DNA of 64,000 nucleotides from Chitinophaga agri (GTDB lineage Bacteria; Bacteroidota; Bacteroidia; Chitinophagales; Chitinophagaceae): positions 5,394,001-5,458,000 of the forward strand of contig NZ_CP048113.1 in NCBI RefSeq assembly GCF_010093065.1. Reading direction: 5' to 3'. The position numbers were made by a program, and so were the translations under genes. Below the pieces are notes generated by a model that worked only from the letters and a program-made list of their open reading frames with translations, was not told the origin of the DNA and did not search any database. Shown piece by piece: positions 46,301-55,681 of this stretch; positions within the stretch are counted from its first letter, which is position 1; each line of letters opens with the position of its first letter.

Positions 46301-47102
46301 GGACGGCGCGGCATATCAAACCCTGGAACTGACAGACAACCGCCTGCCATTCAATGCGATGCCTCAGAGTCTGGTACGCGCACAGATATTGAATATCCCA
46401 TTTGAGTATAAGAGCGGGGAGAGCATCCAGTTATATCAGCCAAAGGGTCACTTCGCTGTGTCGAAGAATCGTCATAGCCGGATAGTGGTAGAAAATACCG
46501 ATCTGCATATTACAAGTGTACTGGCAGCCAACGGAGAGGTCGCCTCTGCTATCCGCAGTAACTATGGAGACAAGGCACAGGATGAGCTGAAGCAGGATCT
46601 GCAGGAGTCGGTGGCAGGTCAGCATCGTAATCCGGTGACACTGGAGAAGTTCGCCTTCACTAATCTGGACAACCTAGCGGATACAGTAACGGTCGAAGAG
46701 GTATATGTTGTTAAGAACGATGTGATCAGTGTAGGTGACATGAATATGCTGAAACCGCCATTCCTTGATATAGTAGCGACCGCTGATATTTTTAACGATG
46801 AGCCCCGCCAGTATCCTTTTGAGTACTGGAAGTATGAAAACGTAGACAGTTATAATACGGAAGTGGAGATCGAATTACCGGCAGGAAAGGTCTTTGATCA
46901 GATACCTTCGAATGTACAGGCCAGCTTTGGAGATATGAAATACGAACTGACCTATGTGAAGCAGGCGCCTAACAAGTTGTTAGTCAGGAGGGTGTTCAAT
47001 ACAAACATCCGTGACAACATCAAACCGGAAGCGTTCCCGAAGATGAAAGACTTCTTCGGTATCATCGTAGCGGCTGAACAGAAATATGTTTCATTTAAGT
47101 AA
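43332..47102 (+). CDS. Exported TPR, DUF3857 and transglutaminase-like protein
   Basis: Large exported protein of 1256 residues. The signal peptide (about 1-23) ends at VAFAG. TPR-like helical repeats occupy about residues 24-640 (for example AVEYFRKALKSDP and KALEYYKRALGLYSGG). A DUF3857 domain follows (about 660-850). The transglutaminase-like core has a probable triad of Cys 942 (LGDCKDLSAL), His 984 (EFNHCVVRY) and Asp 1002 (LTDNRLPF). Such DUF3857-transglutaminase proteins are common in Bacteroidota; substrates are unknown. A terminator follows and precedes the atp operon. Confidence 0.9.
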   Translation: MSCSKKFMLVSILLSLFSFVAFAGDYEKAWDALNKNDKTRAVEYFRKALKSDPAKKNNAMAALILLESYEGNGDTFLERYPNPLDVFTDVNPYAYALWFNDAVLGGYGTKKGKQMFNINRIISEQRFNGSMKAAATYFKAQHFLFGQRRDSAEVYYRRIGALGDWQFAGVFDNISGSGFNKDYAPIKEPRSGKGFTSYNNTTVDWFSPLFLDDEGWKFVGTLFPSKTGIGYAQTFVNADTEKDVILCLGGKGSLKVWVNDKLLIAEEEELTTEMDRYNVRCHLNKGYNRILVQIGFTNEDIPNFIVRLTDDKYAPLQGITLTKDVQDYQIDKSTDAPKVLPHFAEAYFKEQMAKYPQDPVFPILLAKVYDRCKDADKAKAVMAGLYRKFPDNPVILYNYIDGMSYEYDRTAIAELSEKIKLMDPDNYEVRQTEEDQLEKEKKYTEALELVKKMEAKNGEKLYTIMKKMYLNAYLQQVDSMISLLKYAYEKYPDNATIVSTMYQYYTQMMKDKVEALKVLEQYNATHFNTELAYEMADVYFQQNEVDKGVAVLRHVTHVVPYDLSVYNPLVKHFFARQEYDSAIHYLQIQHQMSPYRHTPLGDVASSYLQKGDKQKALEYYKRALGLYSGGYAYREKIRELESKPDVFSYFPQMDYYAEISKNLKAKKDTSKSFYYFFNDKKVVLYGEGASEQLVNMAIYINNKDGLERWKEISIPYNSVYENLTIIKSEVVKASGAKIPAESYDNELVFTKLEPGDVVYLSYKVSSYGIGRLGREYWDKFYFSSFNPTLLARYSVLAADGVPVHYEMSNNSSGLKPVESKHENFRLYTWEMRNAPVLKDENYSPTASDIGSVLHISTVKSWDVIAEWYSDITRIQSREDFDINEAFKEIFPKGVAGISDQEKAHRIYDYIEKNISYSSVSFRQGAYIPQRASKTLNTRLGDCKDLSALFVSFARKAGMDANLVLVSTRGNGEQSMKLPSMEFNHCVVRYKDGAAYQTLELTDNRLPFNAMPQSLVRAQILNIPFEYKSGESIQLYQPKGHFAVSKNRHSRIVVENTDLHITSVLAANGEVASAIRSNYGDKAQDELKQDLQESVAGQHRNPVTLEKFAFTNLDNLADTVTVEEVYVVKNDVISVGDMNMLKPPFLDIVATADIFNDEPRQYPFEYWKYENVDSYNTEVEIELPAGKVFDQIPSNVQASFGDMKYELTYVKQAPNKLLVRRVFNTNIRDNIKPEAFPKMKDFFGIIVAAEQKYVSFK

Positions 47103-47124
47103 ATAATTCAATATGTTACGTAGA

Positions 47125-47158
47125 AGAGGGGCCGCCAAAAGCGGTCCCTCTTTAGTTG
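47125..47158 (+). terminator. Terminator before the atp operon
   Basis: AGAGGGGCCGC / GCGGTCCCTCT, an 11-bp stem with one wobble and a CAAAA loop, followed by TTAGTTGTATATATTTTTT. Confidence 0.85.
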
Positions 47159-47202
47159 TATATATTTTTTGGAATCGCTTACCTTTTTGATAATAAAACT
47201 GC

Positions 47203-47210
47203 TATCTTTG
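47203..47210 (+). promoter_or_regulatory. -7 element (TATCTTTG) of the atp operon
   Basis: TATCTTTG lies 19 nt before the GTG start of atpB, just past the upstream terminator. The leader would be about 13 nt. The nearest TTTG is closer than N19. Confidence 0.55.
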
Positions 47211-47229
47211 CGCAAAATTTCAGAAAGCG

Positions 47230-48372
47230 GTGATTTCCTACACTCTGTCCAAATATAGACTGGTAGCCCTTATTCTTGCATTTTGCATAAGTGGTTTTAA
47301 TACGTTTGCGAATACTTCGGAAGCTCATGAAGAGCCTAAGAAGGGTTTTGATGCCAAAGAGGTGCTTCTTGGCCACGTAAAGGATGCCCATGACTGGCAC
47401 CTTTTCAGCCTGGGAGAGTCACACGTGACTATTCCTCTGCCGGTGATCATGTACAGCAAAGAAAAAGGTATTAGCACCTTTTCCTCTTCAGCATTTCATC
47501 ATGGTCATGAATCTCACGAAGGTTACCGTTTGGTAAACAAGCACTACCGTGAGGAGCATGGTCTGGAAGAGGCAAAATATCCTGACGAGAAGATCATCGC
47601 AGTAGATGCGAATGATAATCCGACAGGTGCTGAGATCTACGATCTGTCTATGACGAAGAATATCACGTCTATGATCCTGGCAGCCATCCTGCTGATCTGG
47701 TTGATGACTTCCGTAGCAAAAGCCTATACAACAAGAGGTTCCAAGAAAGCTCCTAAGGGCTTACAGAGCCTGGTAGAGCCGGTTATTATCTTCATCCGTG
47801 ATGAGGTAGTTAAGCCGAACATCCCAGGTGGTAATGCGGAGCGTTATACTCCATTCATTCTGACTTTCTTCTTCTTTATATTAATTAATAACCTGCTGGG
47901 TCTGTTACCAGGTTCCGCTAACGTAACCGGTAACATCGCTGTGACTTTTGCGCTGGCACTGATCAGCTTCATAGCGACTATGGTAAGTGCTAACAAGCAT
48001 TTCTGGTCTCACCTGCTGAACCCACCAGTTCCAGGATGGGTTAAACCGATCCTGGTGCCTGTAGAGATCATCGGTATCTTCACCAAGCCGGTATCTCTGA
48101 TGATCCGACTGTTCGCCAACATCCTGGCTGGTCACATCATCATCCTGAGCATCATCTCCCTGGTATTCATCTTTGGATCTATCAACAAAGCTGCTGGTTA
48201 CGGCTTCTTACCGATCACCATCCTGTTCAACATCGTAATGATGATGCTGGAGCTGCTGGTTGCATTTATCCAGGCGTTCATCTTCGCTAACCTGACAGCT
48301 GTATTCATCGGTCAGGGTATGGAAGTGGCACACCACGATGATCATCACGAAGGAGACGCAAAACACCATTAA
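47230..48372 (+). CDS. atpB: ATP synthase F0 subunit a
   Basis: Proton channel subunit of the F1F0 ATP synthase, 380 residues. An N-terminal signal-like helix and a His-rich extramembrane segment (about 28-140) precede five or six membrane helices, as in other Bacteroidota. The proton-path Arg lies in SLMIRLFANILAGH. The last helices end in FIQAFIFANLTAVFIGQG, and a His-rich tail follows. The start is GTG; no ATG fits the signal-like N-terminus. First gene of atpB-E-F-H-A. Confidence 0.96.
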   Translation: MISYTLSKYRLVALILAFCISGFNTFANTSEAHEEPKKGFDAKEVLLGHVKDAHDWHLFSLGESHVTIPLPVIMYSKEKGISTFSSSAFHHGHESHEGYRLVNKHYREEHGLEEAKYPDEKIIAVDANDNPTGAEIYDLSMTKNITSMILAAILLIWLMTSVAKAYTTRGSKKAPKGLQSLVEPVIIFIRDEVVKPNIPGGNAERYTPFILTFFFFILINNLLGLLPGSANVTGNIAVTFALALISFIATMVSANKHFWSHLLNPPVPGWVKPILVPVEIIGIFTKPVSLMIRLFANILAGHIIILSIISLVFIFGSINKAAGYGFLPITILFNIVMMMLELLVAFIQAFIFANLTAVFIGQGMEVAHHDDHHEGDAKHH

Positions 48373-48381
48373 TATTCTTAG

Positions 48382-48699
<318 letters not shown>

Positions 48700-48708
48700 G
48701 GCTAACTT

Positions 48709-48752
48709 ATTACTGCATCCCGCGCACAGGGCAAAGGATGCAGTAATCTTTT
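48709..48752 (+). terminator. Attenuator-like hairpin between atpE and atpF
   Basis: ATTACTGCATCC / GGATGCAGTAAT, a 12-bp perfect stem with a 15-nt loop, followed by CTTTTACTTT. Inside an operon it should work as a partial terminator or 3'-end stabiliser, raising subunit c over b. Confidence 0.7.
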
Positions 48753-48817
48753 ACTTTAAGGATGTGTATCCGGATTGCTTATCAAACAACTTGCGAACAA
48801 ATTAAATATTCATAATC

Positions 48818-49312
48818 ATGGATCTGTTACAGCCCGCGTTAGGCTTGTTTTTCATTTCATTAATCATATTCATTATTGTATTCCTTATCCTGAAGAAATT
48901 CGCGTGGAAACCAATCCTCTCTACGCTGAAAGAAAGGGAAACATCTATTGCTGATGCTATCGCATCTGCAGAGAGAGTGAAGGACGAAATGGCTCAGATG
49001 AAAGCTGAACATGAGCATGTACTGGCAGAGGCGAAAGCTGAGAGAAGCAAGATTCTGAAGGAAGCAAAAGATGCTAAAGATCAGATCCTCAGCGAAGCTA
49101 AAGCTCAGGCTCAGGCAGAAGCTAAAAAGATTATCAGCGAAGCATACACTGCTATCGACAACCAGAAAATGGCTGCTCTGACAGACGTTAAAAATCAGGT
49201 TGGTAAACTGGTAATTGAAGTTGCTGAGAAGGTGTTACGCAAAGAACTGGCTGACAAGACAGCTCAGGAAAGCTACATCAAAGAACTGGCAGGAGAAATA
49301 AAATTAAACTAA
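48818..49312 (+). CDS. atpF: ATP synthase F0 subunit b
   Basis: Peripheral stalk subunit, 164 residues. One N-terminal membrane helix (about 8-28: GLFFISLIIFIIVFLILKKF) is followed by a long charged coiled coil rich in Ala, Glu and Lys (about 35-150) that binds the F1 head through delta. It forms a dimer. Next in order after atpE. Confidence 0.96.
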   Translation: MDLLQPALGLFFISLIIFIIVFLILKKFAWKPILSTLKERETSIADAIASAERVKDEMAQMKAEHEHVLAEAKAERSKILKEAKDAKDQILSEAKAQAQAEAKKIISEAYTAIDNQKMAALTDVKNQVGKLVIEVAEKVLRKELADKTAQESYIKELAGEIKLN

Positions 49313-49334
49313 AGAGATAGGCTGATCCAGCCGG

Positions 49335-49378
49335 AAGCTACAGGAGAGAATGACTTGTTGTCCTTTTTCCTGTAGCTT
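49335..49378 (+). other. Hairpin between atpF and atpH
   Basis: AAGCTACAGGA / TCCTGTAGCTT, an 11-bp perfect stem with a 22-nt loop and no T-run. Probably an mRNA processing or stability element. Confidence 0.65.
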
Positions 49379-49408
49379 TCAACTTGAAAGGCCAAAAGAT
49401 ATAACAAT

Positions 49409-49969
49409 ATGCAGAATCCCCGTTTAGCATCCCGCTATGCAAAATCTCTGGTAGATCTGTCCTCCGAAAAAGGACAGCTGGAAGCTGTGAACGCTGATAT
49501 GCAATTCCTGCAGCAGCTTTCCAAAACCAATCCGGATGTGGTAGCCCTGCTGAAAAGTCCGATCATTAAGCCTGACAAGAAGCAACAGATCCTGTCTGCG
49601 ATCTTTGAAGGTAAAGTGAACGCTGTTACGGCTGCTTTCGTTAAGCTGCTGGTAGTGAAAGGAAGAGAAGGCAACCTGCCTGAAATCGCACAGGAGTTCA
49701 GCAAACAGTATGATGTACTGAAAAACATCAGTAAAGTAAAGATCACCACTGCTGTTCCGCTGGATCCAGCCGTACTGAACGTTATCAAAACCAAAGTACA
49801 GGCAGGTACAGATAAGACAGTAGCTATGGAAACAGCGGTAAACCCTGAGCTGATCGGTGGTTTCGTACTGGAATCTAACAATAACCTGTTCGATGCTTCC
49901 ATACTGCGTGATCTGAACGATATCAAAAAGCAATTTGCTGAGAACATATACGTTCATAATATTAGATAA
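49409..49969 (+). CDS. atpH: ATP synthase F1 subunit delta
   Basis: Connects the peripheral stalk to the F1 alpha-beta head. Length of 186 residues matches the OSCP/delta family. The N-terminal six-helix domain starts at [14 protein letters not shown]. The C-terminal motif [14 protein letters not shown]...FDASILRDL is diagnostic. Next in the atp operon. Confidence 0.96.
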   Translation: MQNPRLASRYAKSLVDLSSEKGQLEAVNADMQFLQQLSKTNPDVVALLKSPIIKPDKKQQILSAIFEGKVNAVTAAFVKLLVVKGREGNLPEIAQEFSKQYDVLKNISKVKITTAVPLDPAVLNVIKTKVQAGTDKTVAMETAVNPELIGGFVLESNNNLFDASILRDLNDIKKQFAENIYVHNIR

Positions 49970-49976
49970 AACAATT

Positions 49977-50008
49977 AACAGCAGCCGCTGCGTACACGCA
50001 AAGCTGTT
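49977..50008 (+). other. Nested hairpin between atpH and atpA
   Basis: AACAGC / GCTGTT encloses a second stem TGCGT / ACGCA. No T-run. Third inter-gene hairpin in the operon. Confidence 0.6.
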
Positions 50009-50055
50009 GTCGTTATATTCATTCTTTTAACGACTTTTTAATAAAAGCATACATT

Positions 50056-51633
50056 ATGGTGGAGATAAAACCTGATGAAATTTCGGCGATATTACGCCAG
50101 CAACTAAGCAACTTCAATGCTGCTGCTGACCTGGAAGAGGTTGGTACAGTACTGCAGGTTGGAGATGGTATCGCTCGCATTTATGGATTAAACAACGTTG
50201 GTTACGGAGAACTGGTTGAGTTTGAGAATGGCGTAAAAGCTATTGCACTGAACCTGGAAGAAGACAACGTAGGTGTGGTTTTGATGGGTGACTCCGGAGA
50301 GATTAAAGAAGGTTTTAAAGTACGCCGTACTGGCCAGATCGCATCTATCAAAGTAGGTGAAGGTATGGTCGGTCGTGTTGTAAATACCCTGGGTGTTGCT
50401 ATCGATGGTAAAGGCCCAATCACTGGCGAACTGTACGAAATGCCACTGGAACGTAAAGCTCCGGGTGTTCTGTTCCGTGAACCAGTAAAAGAACCACTGC
50501 AGACAGGTATCAAGGCGATCGACGCCATGATCCCGGTTGGTCGTGGTCAGCGTGAGCTGGTGATCGGCGACCGTCAGACCGGTAAAACCGCGATCTGTAT
50601 CGACACCATCATCAACCAGAAAGAGTTCTTTGACGCTGGTAAACCAGTATATTGTATCTACGTAGCAGTAGGTCAGAAAGCATCCACTATCGCAGGTGTT
50701 ATGAAAACCCTGCAGGAAGCTGGTGCAATGGCTTACACTACTATCGTTGCTGCATCTGCTGCTGATCCAGCTCCACTGCAGTTCTACGCTCCATTCGCTG
50801 GTGCTGCCATCGGTGAGTTCTTCCGTGATACCGGTCGTCCTGCGCTGATCGTTTATGATGATCTGTCTAAACAGGCCGTAGCTTACCGTGAGGTGTCCCT
50901 GCTGCTGCGTCGTCCTCCTGGTCGTGAAGCTTACCCAGGTGACGTATTCTACCTTCACTCCCGTCTGCTCGAACGTGCTGCGAAAGTGATCGGTAAGGAT
51001 GACATCGCAAAACAGATGAACGACCTGCCGGAATCTATCAAACACCTGGTGAAAGGTGGTGGTTCCCTGACAGCATTGCCTATCATCGAAACACAGGCTG
51101 GTGACGTATCTGCTTACATCCCAACAAACGTAATCTCCATCACTGACGGTCAGATCTTCCTGGAATCCAACCTGTTCAACGCAGGTATCCGCCCGGCAAT
51201 CAACGTAGGTATCTCCGTAAGCCGTGTAGGTGGTAACGCTCAGATCAAATCCATGAAGAAAGTATCTGGTACCCTGAAACTGGACCAGGCACAATATCGT
51301 GAGATGGAAGCGTTCTCTAAATTCGGTGGTGACCTCGATGCTGCAACTAAAGCCGTACTGGACAAAGGTGCTCGTAACGTGGAAATCCTGAAACAGGCTC
51401 AGTTCACTCCATACGCTGTGGAAAAACAGGTAGCAATGATCTACCTGGGTACTCAGGGTCTGCTGCGTGATGTTCCTGTTAAGAACGTAAAAGCATTCGA
51501 AGAAGCATTCCTGAACGAACTGGAAGTACGTCTGCCTGAAGTGCTGACCGAATTCAAGAAGGGTAACCTGCCTGATGACGGTATCAAACGCATGGTAACA
51601 CTGGCAAACGAACTGAAACCAAGATTCGCTTAA
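50056..51633 (+). CDS. atpA: ATP synthase F1 subunit alpha
   Basis: Regulatory nucleotide-binding subunit of F1, 525 residues. The N-terminal barrel is followed by the Walker A motif GDRQTGKTA, the Walker B region [12 protein letters not shown], the ATP-synthase signature [13 protein letters not shown] and the C-terminal helical domain. Last gene of this atp cluster: a strong terminator follows, and atpG, usually next, is absent here. Subunits gamma, beta and epsilon must be encoded elsewhere. Confidence 0.98.
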   Translation: MVEIKPDEISAILRQQLSNFNAAADLEEVGTVLQVGDGIARIYGLNNVGYGELVEFENGVKAIALNLEEDNVGVVLMGDSGEIKEGFKVRRTGQIASIKVGEGMVGRVVNTLGVAIDGKGPITGELYEMPLERKAPGVLFREPVKEPLQTGIKAIDAMIPVGRGQRELVIGDRQTGKTAICIDTIINQKEFFDAGKPVYCIYVAVGQKASTIAGVMKTLQEAGAMAYTTIVAASAADPAPLQFYAPFAGAAIGEFFRDTGRPALIVYDDLSKQAVAYREVSLLLRRPPGREAYPGDVFYLHSRLLERAAKVIGKDDIAKQMNDLPESIKHLVKGGGSLTALPIIETQAGDVSAYIPTNVISITDGQIFLESNLFNAGIRPAINVGISVSRVGGNAQIKSMKKVSGTLKLDQAQYREMEAFSKFGGDLDAATKAVLDKGARNVEILKQAQFTPYAVEKQVAMIYLGTQGLLRDVPVKNVKAFEEAFLNELEVRLPEVLTEFKKGNLPDDGIKRMVTLANELKPRFA

Positions 51634-51653
51634 TCAGCATACCTCTTTTTATC

Positions 51654-51685
51654 AAGCTCACCGGTTTTACCGGTGAGCTTTTTTT
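51654..51685 (+). terminator. Terminator after atpA
   Basis: AAGCTCACCGG / CCGGTGAGCTT, an 11-bp perfect stem with a TTTTA loop, followed by TTTTT. It closes the operon before any atpG. Confidence 0.93.
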
Positions 51686-51816
51686 ATTCCCTATCTTTAT
51701 GCGCTATTCCTACCGACAAATCCCCTGTTTTCACCGAGATTAATCCCTGTCTTTGCCTTTTATGGATTGAAAAGGGACTGTAGCGCAAGTAGTTTTGTTA
51801 AAAATTCACCTCCCCC

Positions 51817-53967
51817 ATGAAACACTTTAACCTGATTCTGTTAACATTGCTTTTACCGGTCTGCATGATGGGACAGCAGCGAATTTCCGGTAAGATCACT
51901 GATAGCAAAAAGCGCCCGTTGCAAGGGGTCAATATTGCCATAAAAGACACCTATGATGGTGCCACCAGCGGCGCCGACGGATCGTACTCATTTACCACTG
52001 ACAGCAAAGGATCTCAATATATCACCGCTACCTTACTCGGTTATACCAGTCAGGAACAAAAAATATTCATTACCGGGCCTCAGGAGGTAAATATTATCAT
52101 GAGAAATAATATCAATGACCTGAAAGTAGTGACGATCAGCGCAGGTAGTTTTGAAGCCAGTGACGAAGGTAAAACGACTGTCCTGAAACCGCTGGATATC
52201 GTGACAACTGCCGGTGCCGGTGCTGATATTGTCAACGCACTGAAGACATTACCTGGTACACAGCAAACCAATGACCGGGAAGGGTTGTTCGTACGTGGCG
52301 GTACCGGTTACGAAACACAGACCTTCATTGATGGTATGATGGTACGTAACCCCTTCTTTTCAGGACTGCCTGATCAGCCGGGACGTGGCCGTTTTTCACC
52401 TTTCCTGTTTAAAGGAACTACCTTTAGCAGTGGTGGATATTCCGCTCAGTATGGCCAGGGACTTTCTTCTGCACTGATACTGGAATCTACCGACCTGCCA
52501 CAGCGTTCTTCCTATACCCTCGGCGCTTCCGTGATCGGCATAAACGGCGGACTGGAAGAGCTGATGAAGGATAAAAAAGGATCATTTGGCGTAGAAGCAG
52601 ACTATACCAACCTCGGACCTTACCTGGGTGTGGTAAAGCCAAAATATGCCTTTAGTAAAGATCCGGAGATCATTGGTACATCTGCCAACTTCCGTAGAAA
52701 AACGTCTTCTACCGGCATGATCAAATTCTACGGATATTACAACCGTACCAATATGGGAACCATCCGCCCGAGTCTTGAATATCCTGGCTTTGATGAGCTG
52801 TTTGAACTTAAAAATCAGAATGTATATACCAACCTGACATATAAAGAAAGCCTGGGACATGACTGGAAACTGAACGCAGGTTTTTCCTTTAGTGCCAATA
52901 CAGATGATATTAATCTGGATACACTACAGAAGTCTTCACCTTTACAGGGTAAAAATCAGTCACAGCTTACACAGGCACGCGTCGTACTGACAAAAGGCTT
53001 TGGCCAGTACTCTGTATTGCGGTTCGGCGGTGAATATCAGTATGGTGTTGAAAAGTCAAATTTTGGTGGCTGGAGAGCCAACTATGTAGATAATTACACA
53101 GCCGGGTTCATTGAAAGCGATATATACATCACGCCAAGACTTGTAGGCCGTGTAGGTGGAAGGGCAGAGTACACCTCTATCATTTCCAAAGCTAATATCG
53201 CACCACGTGCATCGCTGGCATACAGATTAACGGCTAATAGTCAGGTATCATTCGCCTATGGTGAATTCTATCAGAAGCCGGAACAACAGTATCTCCGTTT
53301 TAAACATGATCTCGGATTCACCAGGGCAACACACTACATCGCCAGTTATCAACTTGTGTCAAAAAACTATACATTCCGTGTGGAGGGCTTTTATAAAAAG
53401 TATCATGACCTGGTTAAAACCGGTATTGATACCAGTACATCAGGTACTGGTTACGCAAAAGGTATAGAAGTGTTCTGGCGCGATAAAAAGACGCTTAAGA
53501 ATACCGACTACTGGATCTCCTATTCTTACCTGGATACCAAACGTAACTACCTGAACTATCCGTTCGAAGTACAGCCTGACTTTGCTGCAAAACATACGCT
53601 GAGTGTTGTATACAAATATTATATACCGGCGATCACGACGAACCTGGGCGTTACATACAGCTTCTCAACCGGCAGACCGTATTACAATCCGAACCTGCCA
53701 GAGAACAAATTCATGTCAGAGAAAACAATGACGTATAATTCAGTCGGTGTAAGTGCAAGTTACCTGACCTCTATCCGTAAGGCGTTCACCATCTTTGTAC
53801 TGTCAGTATCCAATGCTCCTAACATCAAACAGGTATACGGCTACCGCTACTCAACCGATAAACTGCGCAGGCAGGAGATCGTTCCGAATATGCCACGATT
53901 CATTTATCTCGGTATGTTCATGAACTTCGGTGTTGACAGAAGACAAGATGTGATCAACAACCTATAG
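51817..53967 (+). CDS. TonB-dependent receptor with carboxypeptidase-regulatory N-domain
   Basis: Outer-membrane receptor of 716 residues, driven by TonB. The signal peptide (about 1-19) ends at MMGQQ. The carboxypeptidase-regulatory domain spans about 22-95 (GKITDSKKRPLQGVNIAI). The plug follows (about 125-220: DIVNALKTLPGTQ, FVRGGTGYETQTFIDGM). The barrel ends in MFMNFGVDRR. At 716 residues it is smaller than SusC proteins and has no SusD partner, so a small ligand such as a metal chelate is more likely than a glycan. A small exported protein follows, 50 nt downstream. Confidence 0.92.
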   Translation: MKHFNLILLTLLLPVCMMGQQRISGKITDSKKRPLQGVNIAIKDTYDGATSGADGSYSFTTDSKGSQYITATLLGYTSQEQKIFITGPQEVNIIMRNNINDLKVVTISAGSFEASDEGKTTVLKPLDIVTTAGAGADIVNALKTLPGTQQTNDREGLFVRGGTGYETQTFIDGMMVRNPFFSGLPDQPGRGRFSPFLFKGTTFSSGGYSAQYGQGLSSALILESTDLPQRSSYTLGASVIGINGGLEELMKDKKGSFGVEADYTNLGPYLGVVKPKYAFSKDPEIIGTSANFRRKTSSTGMIKFYGYYNRTNMGTIRPSLEYPGFDELFELKNQNVYTNLTYKESLGHDWKLNAGFSFSANTDDINLDTLQKSSPLQGKNQSQLTQARVVLTKGFGQYSVLRFGGEYQYGVEKSNFGGWRANYVDNYTAGFIESDIYITPRLVGRVGGRAEYTSIISKANIAPRASLAYRLTANSQVSFAYGEFYQKPEQQYLRFKHDLGFTRATHYIASYQLVSKNYTFRVEGFYKKYHDLVKTGIDTSTSGTGYAKGIEVFWRDKKTLKNTDYWISYSYLDTKRNYLNYPFEVQPDFAAKHTLSVVYKYYIPAITTNLGVTYSFSTGRPYYNPNLPENKFMSEKTMTYNSVGVSASYLTSIRKAFTIFVLSVSNAPNIKQVYGYRYSTDKLRRQEIVPNMPRFIYLGMFMNFGVDRRQDVINNL

Positions 53968-54017
53968 TCCATTCTAAAACCATTATATAAACACTTAACA
54001 CTTTTAAACCACTTACA

Positions 54018-54665
54018 ATGAAGCGCATTTTATTTTCCATTTGTCTGTTAGTTGGCCTTGCCTCTTTTTCGATGGCGCAGAGCGCACAATATGAAGGCGC
54101 CATGACTAAACAGGTTGCTTTGCTGGATGATTCAACCAATTTTAACCCGGATAAATTGCTTGAAATTGCTAATACATTTGAACGTATCGGTGCAGCGGAA
54201 AAAACGCAGTGGCTGCCTTTCTACTACGCCAGCTACTGCTATGTAATGAGCTCCCTGATGCAGAAGAACAATGATAAGGTAGATGACCTGTCTGACAAGG
54301 CAGCCGTGAATATTGAACAGGCGGAAGCTATCAGTCCTAAGAATGATGAGATCAGCTGTGTGAAATCACTGATCGCAACTTCCCGTATACGTGTAGACCC
54401 GATGAGCAGAGGCATGAAATACGGTATGGAATCAGCGAGTCTGCTGGTACAGGCGAATCAGATCAACCAGGAAAATCCAAGAGTATACATGCTGCAGGGA
54501 CAGTCACTGTTCTTCACACCGGAGCAGTTTGGTGGTAGCAAAACAGAAGCAAAGAAGAAGTTCGAAGTAGCTTTACAGAAGTTCAGCACATTTAAACCAG
54601 CAAGTAGCATTGCTCCACATTGGGGAGAGGCGTATACCAAAGGTTTGCTGGCTCAGATCAAATAA
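54018..54665 (+). CDS. Exported alpha-helical protein downstream of the TonB receptor
   Basis: Family not recognised by name. The 215-residue product has a signal peptide (about 1-20, ending SMAQ). The mature part is all helical and TPR-like: AAVNIEQAEAISPKNDEI, ASLLVQANQINQENPRVYMLQGQS and KKKFEVALQKFSTF are spaced like TPR helices. It shares a transcript with the TonB-dependent receptor and a terminator follows. A periplasmic accessory role for the receptor is an inference from context. Confidence 0.82.
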   Translation: MKRILFSICLLVGLASFSMAQSAQYEGAMTKQVALLDDSTNFNPDKLLEIANTFERIGAAEKTQWLPFYYASYCYVMSSLMQKNNDKVDDLSDKAAVNIEQAEAISPKNDEISCVKSLIATSRIRVDPMSRGMKYGMESASLLVQANQINQENPRVYMLQGQSLFFTPEQFGGSKTEAKKKFEVALQKFSTFKPASSIAPHWGEAYTKGLLAQIK

Positions 54666-54693
54666 TGAGTACATAAGTATTTTTGCCTTTTAT

Positions 54694-54727
54694 GGTCCGG
54701 ACGGTGCCCACTGTCCGGGCCTTTTTT
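54694..54727 (+). terminator. Terminator after the receptor operon
   Basis: GGTCCGGACGGTG / CACTGTCCGGGCC, a 13-bp stem with two wobbles and a CC loop, followed by TTTTTT. Confidence 0.9.
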
Positions 54728-54825
54728 ATTGTTCCTGCAAGGCTACATCAGTCCCAGGCATTAACTTTAAATAGCACGTTAACAAATTAACCCTGTCAAC
54801 TGTTAACCTTGAAAATGTAAATTCC

Positions 54826-55671
54826 ATGAAAACTGGTGTGAACAAGCTGAGTGTGGCTTCCACTTCAGCATTGGTATTGACCTATGTCAAAAGTTTGTAT
54901 GAAGAGGGGTGGGGAAGATCTTACTTGTCCCACATCGATTTTAGCCAGGTGAAGAGTTTGGCTGATGAATTAACCAGGATCACCCCTTTATTCCGTGAGG
55001 CATTATTACTTAGGAAAAGAATGGTCAGACAGCTCATTCGTGAACTGATGGCGAATCAGTCAAGGACGCAGGTATGTATACTGGCCGCAGGACTTGATCC
55101 GCTGGCATTACAGATCACTGATTATTTCCCCGATCGTGACCTGACGATCTATGAGGTGGATAGTGCTAATATGCGGGAGAAACAGGATATATATGCGGCT
55201 ATCCATTTCAATGACGAGAGACTGCACACATTACAGGCTGATATTAATAATACACATCAGTTGATGAATACCTTGCTTGATGCCGGATATGATCCGCAGC
55301 AGCCGGCGCTGATCATATTCGAGGGTATTATGCACTACATCTCAGAAGAACAGTTTCTGAGCATTATGCGGAATTTCACTGGCAGAACGAAGCAGAATGC
55401 CGTGATCATGGACTACATGGTATATGCCGAAGGATTGCCGGTAGGTTCTGTGTCTAAGGCCACAGAAATGCTGGACACTATGGAAAGCTATATAGGCAGC
55501 CGTTTACAGCAATTCAGCCGTAAGAAGATATTAAACCTGTTATCATTACTGGAGGCCGACCGGATAGAAGTATATGATATGCAATCAGCCGAAATGGCGC
55601 TGAACGGGCATAACCGGGTTTATAAGGGAGAGCGTAAAGGAATGCTGGAACTTATATCATTTCATATATAA
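54826..55671 (+). CDS. Leucine carboxyl methyltransferase-family SAM methyltransferase
   Basis: Class I SAM-dependent methyltransferase of 281 residues, LCM/PPM1 family. The SAM-binding strand is VCILAAGLDPLALQI, followed by the acidic strand IYEVDSA. The later strand LIIFEGIMHYIS is characteristic of this family. Bacterial members often act on small carboxylic or polyketide substrates; the substrate here is unknown. It stands alone, with a shared bidirectional terminator before pdxA. Confidence 0.85.
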   Translation: MKTGVNKLSVASTSALVLTYVKSLYEEGWGRSYLSHIDFSQVKSLADELTRITPLFREALLLRKRMVRQLIRELMANQSRTQVCILAAGLDPLALQITDYFPDRDLTIYEVDSANMREKQDIYAAIHFNDERLHTLQADINNTHQLMNTLLDAGYDPQQPALIIFEGIMHYISEEQFLSIMRNFTGRTKQNAVIMDYMVYAEGLPVGSVSKATEMLDTMESYIGSRLQQFSRKKILNLLSLLEADRIEVYDMQSAEMALNGHNRVYKGERKGMLELISFHI

Positions 55672-55681
55672 ATATTATAAT

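Noticed and set aside
50188..51294. 368-codon open frame on the minus strand
   Set aside because: Fully antisense to atpA, rich in Thr, Gln and Val repeats, with no family signal; caused by the codon usage of the sense gene.
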